A stretch of DNA of 64,000 nt from Tubulanus polymorphus (Eukaryota > Nemertea > Palaeonemertea > Tubulaniformes > Tubulanidae): positions 26,896,485-26,960,484 of the forward strand of contig NC_134027.1 of assembly GCF_964204645.1 (NCBI RefSeq), read 5' to 3'. This document shows positions 12,870 to 32,052 of this stretch, one piece after another. A program made the translations under genes and the position numbers. Every line of letters begins with the position of its first letter. Position 1 is the stretch's first letter. Under the pieces are notes generated by a model. It had not been told where the DNA came from. It saw only the letters and a program-made list of their open reading frames with translations, and searched no databases.

Positions 12870-14764
12870 ATGAATGTTCCTTTACCCGCATTTGTGACGA
12901 AGGTCAGAAAGGAAATAGGAGTTCAGGTAAGTAATGCTGCTGCATGATATTAAGTTAATATATTTTAAGTCAATAATAGCCTCCAGGTCTAGGTCATGAA
13001 TAGTCAGTAACCTGGTCTGTGGTTTAGTTTCACGATCGGATATTTTCACAAACCACATGTTATAAGCCCATCTGATTATAAAAAGTTTACCACCAACGAT
13101 TAGGTAACTAACTATGCCCATCTGATTATTAAAAGCTTACCACCAACGATTAGGTAACTAACTAGGTCATGAAGTGGTCTGAATACAACCAGATGAGGTA
13201 CAGGTTCGTTCCCTTACAAAAACTCGATGGGTTTGAGCCGTGAGGGGATACAGACTAATCAGTAATTACTTTGTGACCTAGTCTACTTAATCTATATTGA
13301 AAAAAACTTCAGTTTGTTATCATTTTGTATATTTCAGCCGAAAGGTTCATCCAGTAAAAACTTTATACGAGATTTTTTGCTTCGTCATATCGAGTCATCG
13401 AAAACCAGCGGAGCAAAGTCTGAAATAGATGACGAACAATTCAGATTCAGAACGTTTTACATGGGCAACTATCCGGCGACTAATAAAATACCACCTCTAC
13501 CGCGCAAAAAGAAATCGCTCTCATCTAAGGAGAAAAAGAAACTGAAGATTTATGAAATACCTGCAGATTGTCGAAGGTAAGATCGGAGTCATGAAATGAA
13601 GGCCGTATGATTAATGAAATATTGAGGTATATTTGTATATTTTCATTGTAGATATGAATTATATGAACCGATGAATGGACTGTGGAACGATTATATGTGC
13701 GATCTCGTCAATTTTGATAAGTATGATTCAGAACCCATTTTCAAAGTTGTCCGTTCATTTTCACTTTTGAAATGAAGTTATTTATCACTGTTGAGTAATA
13801 TCTAAACTTAAAACTGTGCAAGCAGCACCCAGTGGCCTGTTGCATAGTCATGGCTTAGATTTGAGACCAGTCTAAGACCAACTTAGTTGTTTAGCTTATA
13901 TAGGCCTAACAAGAATGGTTTAAGACTTTTGAACCTAAGTCACGACTGTGCAACTGTCCCCAGGATACTTGAACTGAATTTTTCTGAAACTAATAAAATC
14001 AGTTATTGTTCATTTCTAGATTCAATCCTCAGAATAGTCAAGTGCTCGAGACATTTCTGAAAGCCGACTATCACGGATGTCATATGAAAGTTACTAAATC
14101 TAAATGTTCATCACTGATCGGAACTGAGGGCATTCTGGTTCAAGAAACTAAAAATACATTTAAACTCATTACGAAAGATGACAAACTCAAAGGTAAGAAT
14201 ATGGACCCAGTCGGGTGTGTTTGATTCCTCCTTATTTGCAACCAGTTAACTCAGTTAACAATTAATATAATAATGTGCGAGTTAAACACTGTTTTGGAAA
14301 GATTCTTTTTCTCTGATCCTCAACTCAGTATCGGGGGTCAACAACATTCGAGGTCCAACCTTAACCGAGTGAGGCACAGTTTACATACATTGGAGTGAAT
14401 CAAACCTAACAGAAAACTGTGGAGCTAGATCCCGAGCCTGGCAGCGCATCTAACTGAAGCTAGATCCCGAGCCTGGCAGCGCATCTAACTGCAGCTAGAT
14501 CCCGAGCCTGGCAGCGCATCTAACTGCAGCTAGATCCCGAGCCTGGCAGCGCATCTAACTGCAGCTAGATCCCGAGCCTGGCAGCGCATCTAACTGTAGA
14601 TTTCTCTTTCAGTTATACCGAAGAAGAATAGTGTTTTCACGTACGAGATAAAAGGATATGAATTCAATATAAATGGAAATCAGTTTCTGTGTCGAACTGC
14701 TGATAGATCAACTCATAAATTTGGCAAATTTATCAAATTTCCTCTAAATTTCAGTCCTTTGTAA
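12870..14764 (+). CDS. POP4: Ribonuclease P/MRP protein subunit p29
   Basis: Five exons: 12870-12926, 13338-13576, 13652-13720, 14020-14192 and 14613-14764 (690 nt, 229 aa; human p29 is 220 aa). The product binds RNase P/MRP RNA in the nucleus and takes part in tRNA 5'-end and rRNA processing. The family signature is the C-terminal Sm-like barrel: KADYHGCHMKVTKSKCSS, then GTEGILVQETKNTFKLITK, then VIPKKNSVFTYEI. The second exon encodes the basic, low-complexity N-terminal part. The first exon (MNVPLPAFVTKVRKEIGVQ) is the least certain, being short and poorly conserved, but it has an in-phase GTAAGT donor. An AATAAA lies at about 14773. The last intron carries a 5 x 35 bp minisatellite. The segment from the exon-4 donor onward, including the last exon, is duplicated 1,518 bp downstream. 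Confidence 0.9.
12988..13284. repeat. inverted-repeat element in POP4 intron 1
   Basis: The segment begins with CTAGGTCATGAA and ends with TTTGTGACCTAG, consistent with short terminal inverted repeats. It contains a 56-bp direct duplication (about 13055-13165, motif ACCAACGATTAGGTAACTAA). It also contains a stretch (TTTCACGATCGGATATTTTC) shared with about 11,215-11,240. No coding potential. Boundaries are approximate. Confidence 0.4.
13832..13961. mobile_element. MITE, family with GTTGCA...TGCAAC ends (copy 1)
   Basis: Ends are TGGCCTGTTGCATAGTCATG and GACTGTGCAACTGTCCC, roughly inverted, with a CTTAAGACC-rich interior. Related copies lie at 24,292-24,420 and 33,961-34,102. All three are in introns of different genes, which supports a mobile origin. 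Confidence 0.6.
14423..14597. repeat. 35-bp minisatellite, five copies
   Basis: Unit of 35 bp beginning AGCTAGATCCCGAGCCTGGC, repeated five times almost perfectly, ending 15 bases before the POP4 exon-5 splice acceptor. An identical array is at 15,941-16,115 because the whole segment is duplicated. Confidence 0.95.
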
Positions 14765-15129
14765 ATGACTACAATAAATCATGGTTTTTTACAAGAAATT
14801 TGTCATGTTCCTTTTTTTCCTCAAGATGTGATCATTCAGACTTCACACCAGTGTCTAAAGGGGTTCCTTCGAAAAAGTGATCATCCAGGGGCTGAGGGGG
14901 CGTTCCGGGTTGCGGATATATAGTAATGGTTTCATCAATCGTCTTTGGTCTTTTTACCTGGCTTCATACCCACAACAATATCTACAACAAGTCGAAGTTA
15001 AAGTCTAAACTATAAAGCATTTTATTGGTGCTTATGGTGAAACTAACAATATTCACATTCATCAGTACAGAACCACGTGGTGGGATATCTGGCGCAGTTG
15101 TCAATCGTACTCAGCTGATTGATACTTAC

Positions 15130-15682
15130 AGCATTAGCCGGGAACGCTCTCAACATTACTGGAGTCAAACCCTTAAATAAAGCAGTTGGTCCTTCCGTTT
15201 TAACGATATCTACGAATACACTACGAACTCCACGTTTATACATTCCTTCAGGAGCTGAAAATGAGAAATAGAGAAATTATTGCCAAATAATAATGAATTA
15301 AACAGTTTTTTATTCAGTTCGGTTTTAGGTATTTTACCAGTTTGTAATCTTGACTTGAGAGTATCGGGAGCAATAGCACCGACCCAATTACACACACCAG
15401 CTCCACCTCCTGCTAACAGTATCTGTAGTGGACCCAGATCTTTACGACTAAAATAGCAACGAAATCATTAATCCAGCATTTTACTATGAACCCAAATTCA
15501 TTCTTTAAACTAAGACAGTTATTAAGAATACAATGCTATGAAATATCACCACGAAACACATGAAGTGGGCGCTGACATTGAAAGGACTGAGTTTATACAC
15601 GATACTTACGTTCCACCTTCAGGAGTTAACTGATCTTGGAAGAATTCATAGGACGCAAAGTATATACCAGTAGCTGGAACAT
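15130..15682 (-). pseudogene. Orphan duplicated exons 6-8 of SLC25A20
   Basis: Three exons (15610-15682, 15338-15447, 15130-15254) identical to exons 6-8 of the intact gene at 18,379-18,451, 18,107-18,216 and 17,899-18,023. They have no exons 1-5 of their own, and the terminal exon ([20 protein letters not shown]) is missing because of the 1,250-bp difference. Read-through past the last donor gives a short unrelated tail. They could only be used if the intact gene's transcript were extended, so they are treated as a non-functional fragment, or as an assembly duplicate. Confidence 0.8.
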
Positions 15683-15709
15683 CTAAATATACGAACAATT
15701 ACGTTAAAA

Positions 15710-18475
15710 GGTAAGAATATGGACCCAGTCGGGTGTGTTTGATTCCTCCTTATTTGCAACCAGTTAACTCAGTTAACAATTAATATAATAATGTGCGAGT
15801 TAAACACTGTTTTGGAAAGATTCTTTTTCTCTGATCCTCAACTCAGTATCGGGGGTCAACAACATTCGAGGTCCAACCTTAACCGAGTGAGGCACAGTTT
15901 ACATACATTGGAGTGAATCAAACCTAACAGAAAACTGTGGAGCTAGATCCCGAGCCTGGCAGCGCATCTAACTGAAGCTAGATCCCGAGCCTGGCAGCGC
16001 ATCTAACTGCAGCTAGATCCCGAGCCTGGCAGCGCATCTAACTGCAGCTAGATCCCGAGCCTGGCAGCGCATCTAACTGCAGCTAGATCCCGAGCCTGGC
16101 AGCGCATCTAACTGTAGATTTCTCTTTCAGTTATACCGAAGAAGAATAGTGTTTTCACGTACGAGATAAAAGGATATGAATTCAATATAAATGGAAATCA
16201 GTTTCTGTGTCGAACTGCTGATAGATCAACTCATAAATTTGGCAAATTTATCAAATTTCCTCTAAATTTCAGTCCTTTGTAAATGACTACAATAAATCAT
16301 GGTTTTTTACAAGAAATTTGTCATGTTCCTTTTTTTCCTCAAGATGTGATCATTCAGACTTCACACCAGTGTCTAAAGGGGTTCCTTCGAAAAAGTGATC
16401 ATCCAGGGGCTGAGGGGGCGTTCCGGGTTGCGGATATATAGTAATGGTTTCATCAATCGTCTTTGGTCTTTTTACCTGGCTTCATACCCACAACAATATC
16501 TACAACAAGTCGAAGTTAAAGTCTAAACTATAAAGCATTTTATTGGTGCTTATGGTGAAACTAACAATATTCACATTCATCAGTACAGAACCACGTTCCA
16601 AATAATGTGAACTTTCATCATCTCAAGATTATTGGAAACCACCGCATAATAATGTTAGAATTTAGAATATTTCTTTACAGTTTCTACAGTAAATGTGCAT
16701 AGGAGAAATAATGGTCCTCCGAATTCAAATTCCCGCTAAATAATCATCTATTTCAGTAGAAATGCTCGTTGTTTCAAATGATACATAAAAGTTGCATGTT
16801 TGTATTAACAACTCAATCAAATACTGCGAAAAGCACCGAAAAGTGCTTCGTTATTTATAAGAATTCAGAGGTAGAGTTTTAAAGATTTACAGCAATATTT
16901 CATACATCTCTCATCGCTCGTCCAGTTAAAGGCCTGTAGCCATTCAGTGATACAGTCTACATTCATCCAGAAAATAATAATATTTTACAAGACAGTTTGT
17001 CTTTATAAATACTTTAATTCGAACTATTAATTAACAGCTACTCTCTGAAGGATAGCCAAGGGGTAGCCCTAGAGGTATACAAATGTACAAACTAACAGCA
17101 TTTATCTTTAATTATGAGTTATATATCATACAAAATGTAAACTGCTTATCCATGAATTAGTCCTAAATTGGCTTTTTCTTCCTGTAAGGATTAAGTTTTT
17201 CAACATCTTTTAGAACTGATAAAATTGAGTAAATAGGACGATGAAAGGTCCTTAAATATGCATTACAATTACATGATATACAACGCAAGATCAGATATTT
17301 TAGGTTTTCTATACCGACTGTACAAGCTTCTTCATTATAGCCCTATGAAAAATTTGGCATAGAAATGAACAAAAATTTTCCGCAAAAAATGTCCCTTTTT
17401 ATCGTAACGAGTGGCCCTGATTATTTCATCAGCTCAGAAATATCAGTTTCACTTATTGCATAAAACTGTGAAAGACATGGATGGCATTTCCATGAATATG
17501 TATTCCAAAAATAAATACAAAAAACATTTGATCATTTCCTCTAAAAACAGTGATTTTTATAGATTTGGGAACACGTAATTGAGAGCTCTCATCGCCATTT
17601 CGTAGCCCAGGAAACATGCCTGAAAATACAGAGAAAATGAAGATCAGTAACGACGACTCAACTGTGGAAAGTGAGGGTTCCACTTGCGGCAAGCAAGGAT
17701 CCACCAGTCGGCGACAATAAGCATTAGGGCGATGCCGCATTTTGACCACAATTTTCTTTGAGTTATTTTTACATAGAAATAAATTCTGTAGTGGGAGGCT
17801 GAATCTAGATAAAAGTTAATTGGTTGATCAAGTAGCGCACGCCATCTGGTGGGATATCTGGCGCAGTTGTCAATCGTACTCAGCTGATTGATACTTACAG
17901 CATTAGCCGGGAACGCTCTCAACATTACTGGAGTCAAACCCTTAAATAAAGCAGTTGGTCCTTCCGTTTTAACGATATCTACGAATACACTACGAACTCC
18001 ACGTTTATACATTCCTTCAGGAGCTGAAAATGAGAAATAGAGAAATTATTGCCAAATAATAATGAATTAAACAGTTTTTTATTCAGTTCGGTTTTAGGTA
18101 TTTTACCAGTTTGTAATCTTGACTTGAGAGTATCGGGAGCAATAGCACCGACCCAATTACACACACCAGCTCCACCTCCTGCTAACAGTATCTGTAGTGG
18201 ACCCAGATCTTTACGACTAAAATAGCAACGAAATCATTAATCCAGCATTTTACTATGAACCCAAATTCATTCTTTAAACTAAGACAGTTATTAAGAATAC
18301 AATGCTATGAAATATCACCACGAAACACATGAAGTGGGCGCTGACATTGAAAGGACTGAGTTTATACACGATACTTACGTTCCACCTTCAGGAGTTAACT
18401 GATCTTGGAAGAATTCATAGGACGCAAAGTATATACCAGTAGCTGGAACATCTAAATATACGAACAATTACGTTA
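15710..18475. repeat. Tandem segmental duplication, copy 2 (longer)
   Basis: Second copy of the POP4/SLC25A20 junction segment, with the 1,250-bp block 16597-17846 retained. The POP4 side (second minisatellite and second terminal exon) is redundant. The SLC25A20 side belongs to the intact gene. Confidence 0.9.
16131..16282 (+). pseudogene. Orphan duplicated last exon of POP4
   Basis: Identical to POP4 exon 5 (14613-14764), with its acceptor, stop codon and AATAAA, but no upstream POP4 exon lies between the two copies. It could serve as an alternative terminal exon for a long POP4 transcript and would encode the same end. Confidence 0.8.
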
Positions 18476-20094
18476 TCATCAGTTCCAATCTACATTGGTG
18501 AAAACATTGGAAATGAACTGATACCTAATTTGAGTCAAATTGAACCAAGGAATTGGATCTAGGTTGAAATGAATACAACCTAAAGGAAACAAAGTTATTT
18601 TTCTTTAATATTGTGTAATTGCATCCAGTTTTTTTACGAATGAAACTGATATTTACCACGTAGTAAAGTTGCACACGTTCCCTTATAAACACTTCTGATG
18701 CCACCCTGCTTGTATAACTGTTTGACTACATCGACTGGACCTTTGTATTTTGGGTTTTTTTCATTTGCTTGAACCTGAAAATGATTCATCAAGCGATGAA
18801 CACGTTTTTCACTTATAACAATGAGTTTGAATGCATCGCGATTATTAATACCTGTAGAAGGCATTTGATACGTTCACCAGGAGCCATAATAGCAGTAGTG
18901 AAACATCCGGCTAATAAACCAGCTTTAAACTGCTGCTGATAACTGTGGAAATAAAATATTCATTTGAAATATGCGTATACAAAAAAAACTTGACCTTATA
19001 TGTTTTGTACCATATAAGAAACTTATACATAGGATTAGACATGCAATGAATTGAGAAAACAAGATATCGACAAATGACATTCAATAAAAGCAATTCAATA
19101 AAAAGTGTTCATTAACCCTTTCAGTGCGTCTACACCGCAATGCGGTGTACGAATCAGTGATGGATTTTGCTAGTACATCGCACTGCGGTGTATTGATTTA
19201 ATTAGTAATTACTAATTATCTCTCCTGAAAGATGGCAGCACCTGTCAAACATAGTGAAATATTAGTAACTAACGATACACCGCGCCATGGTGTAGATGCA
19301 CTATAGTGCTATTCTCGTTATTCAACACACTAAGGTGGAATTTTTCAGAATTTTCAAATTATCTTCAGCACATTAGGGTATTAATTAGCTAGCACTGAAA
19401 GGGTTAAACACAAATGACAATAAAGACGACCAGTTGCTTAGACGCAAATATTTATACGCATATTCGATACGTTGAAATGTAGCTGATTTTAACCCCACTA
19501 CGTAAACATGTAATGAAAGAATTGCGGGTCGCAGTCGACCCACATTGAACGACCCTTTAACTTACGTTAGTTTATCACCTGGTTTATTCTGTTGTAATTG
19601 TTTTCCCAGATTGTAACCAAAGAAACATATTGCGAATATCGGCGCGACCCCGGCTATCGGAGCTGCCATACCTTTATATAATCCTCGAATACCCTGTAAT
19701 CAATTCATAATACAATCAAATATTTCAATACATTCAGTGAGAAAGTTGAGCCGTTGTCAAGCGAATTCTATTTTCTGCGATGTCGTCATGCGTACCTCTA
19801 GTTGAATAGTTTTCTTTGCACAGTCAAAAGTACCGGAATAAACAGGGTTTTCTCCAGCTGCAGGGATTGGCATAGTCTGTAACCTAACCTGAAACCACAA
19901 ATAATAGCAATCACTCAGCAGAGTTATTAGTGCAAACATAGGATACAACATGAATAGCAGAAAACTAAAAAAGACAGCTGTCAAAAACTAACCTTGATTG
20001 TGTCGAGCGGTTGCCCAGTGAAAACCACACAAACACCTCCAAAACCACCAGCAAAAAATGACTTTATCGGACTGACTTTATCTTCTCCTGCCAT
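17557..20094 (-). CDS. SLC25A20: Mitochondrial carnitine/acylcarnitine carrier
   Basis: Nine exons: 19993-20094, 19796-19888, 19566-19693, 18852-18942, 18657-18774, 18379-18451, 18107-18216, 17899-18023, 17557-17619 (903 nt, 300 aa; human 301). The carrier exchanges acylcarnitines for carnitine across the inner mitochondrial membrane for fatty-acid oxidation. It has the three ~100-residue repeats of the family, with [21 protein letters not shown] and [10 protein letters not shown] signature motifs. [11 protein letters not shown] is characteristic of this carrier. The last exon ends FPNL-stop and lies inside the 1,250-bp block missing from duplication copy 1, so this is the complete locus. A piggyBac-like MITE sits in intron 3. 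The gene is head-to-head with the deubiquitinase gene and tail-to-tail with POP4. Confidence 0.95.
19116..19403. mobile_element. piggyBac-like MITE with TTAA duplication
   Basis: Terminal inverted repeats CCCTTTCAGTGC / GCACTGAAAGGG are flanked on both sides by TTAA (19112-19115 and 19404-19407). TTAA duplication with a CCC start is the hallmark of the piggyBac superfamily. The 288-bp interior is non-coding and has short palindromic ACACCGCAATGCGGTGT-type hairpins. It lies in SLC25A20 intron 3. Confidence 0.85.
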
Positions 20095-20561
20095 GGTTGA
20101 AATACTGGGAATAACAACCAAATAATCGAAAACAGTTACAACCGGCTACAGCTGAGTGACATTCAGGGGTTACTACTCAATCGCATGCGGCGCTGATATA
20201 TACAAGTTCAATTCAAAGATAAATTTATTTCTATAGACCTTAATGAATAAAACTGCGTTCCATCCTTGACATCAAAATAATATTATATACACCATCATAT
20301 ACACATCCGCAATAGGAACATAAAACAAAGAAAATTGATAATGCATAAACACTGTGACTTAGGAGAGACTACATGGACGTAAATTAAATAGCAACCCTAG
20401 GCTTTAAAAACTTAATAACCCTACGCTTGGCCTGATGTAAAACGAACTAACCCTAACCCTAGGTTTGGACTGATTGTAGAACGGGGATATATATGGGATT
20501 CGAACCCCACTGGCGCCAAAATGACGTCATTGTGAGTTTCCATTGACGTCTCTCACCCATC
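20095..20561. promoter_or_regulatory. Divergent promoter region SLC25A20 / USP with CRE sites
   Basis: 467 bp separate the two start codons. A perfect palindromic cAMP response element, TGACGTCA, is at 20522-20529, with a half-perfect TGACGTCT at 20544-20551, both within 40 bp of the USP ATG. A box-B-like stretch (reverse strand GGTTCGAATCC, near 20,490) suggests a decayed tRNA-derived repeat. The CRE match is seen; its use by CREB/ATF proteins is inference. Confidence 0.5.
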
Positions 20562-29799
<9,238 letters not shown>

Positions 29800-31660
29800 T
29801 GAAAAATACTATTTATACCGATAGTAAAACATGGATGAAAATGAAGTAGACATTTATACGTGCAATCCTCCTCTAGTGAAGAAGGCATTGAACAGTAATT
29901 CTCTTTTGCGTGATAACTCTTTTATACCTCGATGTTGTTAGTCTCTCTTTCTCGTATTTTCATCGGTTTCTCGTCGTAATTTTATCGGGTGCAGACGACG
30001 TCTGCGTCTGCTGCTATCAACGAATCGGAAACCGATTTATTTTGAAAATGACTACGACACTCAGGGGCTGTAATTTTGTAATCTTGTAGTAAAAACATCG
30101 ATTCGTCGAAGAAAATCGACCAAGGACCAAATAAATGAGGAACCAGTTCCGTTTGACTTTAGGTAACTTGAGAGTCATATTGAAATGAGAACTTTGGAAC
30201 TGGGTCCTGCATGTTTTTGGTCGGTTTTAACAGTGAAGCGTGTTTATTATGAACTAGAATATAACGATAAATGGGATAAAACAAACTTAAGATAACGAGT
30301 GAAGTTAAAGACAATTTAATGAATTTCGTACTGGATATAACAAAAACTAGATCGCTTTTAATGAACAGAGTTTCTGGTTGTCTGAAGTTTGTAATTAACG
30401 AAGTTCTGCGGTATATAGAACTAGTAGTTATAACGAACAGATTTTCAGGTTTCCAGAAGTTTGTTGAGAGGTTTCATTGTATTAAATCAGCCTGAATTGA
30501 TGTTAGCGGAATCAGAGTGTTTCAGATGAAATTATTATGTATCATGTTGATACAACTGTAACACTGAATGCAGTCAAATCTGTGAATTTCTAACATCACA
30601 AAGACTTTCAAAGACTAAGTTTTCAGTTCAGACTGAAAACTGTATAACTGTAGACTGGGTATTTCAGTTGCTCCCATTTGGTTGATATTTTCAGGGAGGT
30701 TCTCTAGCGCCTCCCTGATATATTTTCAAGTAGTGCTGTGAATTTTGTAAATATTAAATTTTATATTTATGAACTGTTTTTGCTGCTTAGTTCGCAGCGA
30801 TAGCAGAAGAACCGGAGATGAATGTCAAGTGAGAACTTGTGTGTACTGACATTGAGAGGACGGCGAGAGGGTCAATCAATACTAATATTCATTATATTAC
30901 ATGTGCGATTCAGTGAAATATTTTTCTGTATATTTTGAAGCATATTTTAATGAGAATTTGAATGTTTAAACGAAAATGAGTAATTCACATTTTTCTGTGC
31001 ATGCCACCTCTGCTTCAAACACTAACACGTGACTGCAGACAGCAGCTTAAGTTCTGCTTTATTTGAGTACAGCATCTATTTGTAAGTTCTTTAATCCTTT
31101 ATCTACTACAAGTCTTGTGCGTAGATTGTCTCTCAGATATTAGAAATAGACAGGGGTGGTCGGATCTAGGAAAATTGCAGGCCCGGGTCCAGAAGAAAAG
31201 AAAAGAATCTGAAAGGTTGCAATTTCCGAGAGGATGAGTTAAATTTTTAGGTTTTAACGATCTCTGTCTGGACAAAAAGGACGACCTCCATGTAAAGGCA
31301 AGGGTGCGGACCCTCGAGACCAGCCCCTAAATCCACCCCCCTGATAGAATTCTCATCAATATATTGAAGCTGTATCGGTTGGAAATTAATTTTAGGTGTG
31401 AATTGGATGTGGTTCGTGTGGTTTAAAATGTTCGTGAAGGATCAACTGAATTTAGATCGAATAAACGTTTTGTCCTAACACTACAATAACCGATTGATGC
31501 CTAGTGATTCGATAAAACACTGTTTCAGAGATCGTCGTAACTATTTGTAATTTTTCGGGCAACTTGTTTTTGTTAAATTATATACTGTATCTACCACACT
31601 GCGATCTCTTGTAATAGATAATACATTAGTTAATAAATTTGTGAGATATTATAAAGTTTA
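29800..31660 (+). other. Probable 3' UTR of the USP gene
   Basis: About 1.85 kb without coding potential between the USP stop and a clear AATAAA at 31632-31637. No earlier strong poly(A) signal was noticed, though one cannot be excluded. A 193-bp MITE lies inside it. Confidence 0.5.
31151..31343. mobile_element. CAGGGG-ended MITE in the USP 3' UTR
   Basis: Ends CAGGGGTGG and CCACCCCCCTG are inverted. The 5-bp direct repeat ATAGA flanks both sides (31146-31150, 31344-31348). Same end type and duplication length as the element at 4127. Confidence 0.7.
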
Positions 31661-32052
31661 TTGTATTGTTGTTCGTTAGGTGTTTTTAGTCTCCTGCTTA
31701 GGAACATTCAAACAATCTCCACCCTAACAGTTGCAGGTAGTACACAACACGGGCTGAACAAGACCCGAGCCCATGGCTTGAGATGGTTTTTCATATAGTA
31801 ACTTATCTTTTTTATCACAATCAAATTGGTACAATGATTAAAGCTGCCCGGGGGGGATGATGGGTGTAGAGAATGGGCAAGTCCAGAACTTTATCAACCT
31901 CTGACCAGCAGTTCCTTTTGGGCATGTTTGCGCAAAACAACAGGACCACATTAAACCAAGCGCGAACATCCAAGACACGAATCTTGAGCCAACAGGAGAA
32001 TTATTGAGAGACGATTTATTTGTTAGATAGGAGCTGCTGCTTCTGTTCCTGT

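Larger units (their letters stand above)
14192..15706. repeat. Tandem segmental duplication, copy 1 (shorter)
   Basis: This block is repeated at 15,710-18,475. The part 14192-15077 matches 15710-16595 (offset 1,518), and 15078-15706 matches 17847-18475 (offset 2,769). The two copies look identical by eye. Copy 1 lacks 1,250 bases present in copy 2 (16597-17846), which hold the last exon of SLC25A20. The copy 1/copy 2 junction at about 15,706-15,711 shares a few bases (AAAGG) with the left breakpoint. Confidence 0.9.

Noticed and set aside
15043-18012. Two apparent separate carrier genes suggested by repeated frames
   Set aside because: They are duplicated exons of one SLC25A20; only the copy with the terminal exon at 17,557-17,619 connects to a complete gene.
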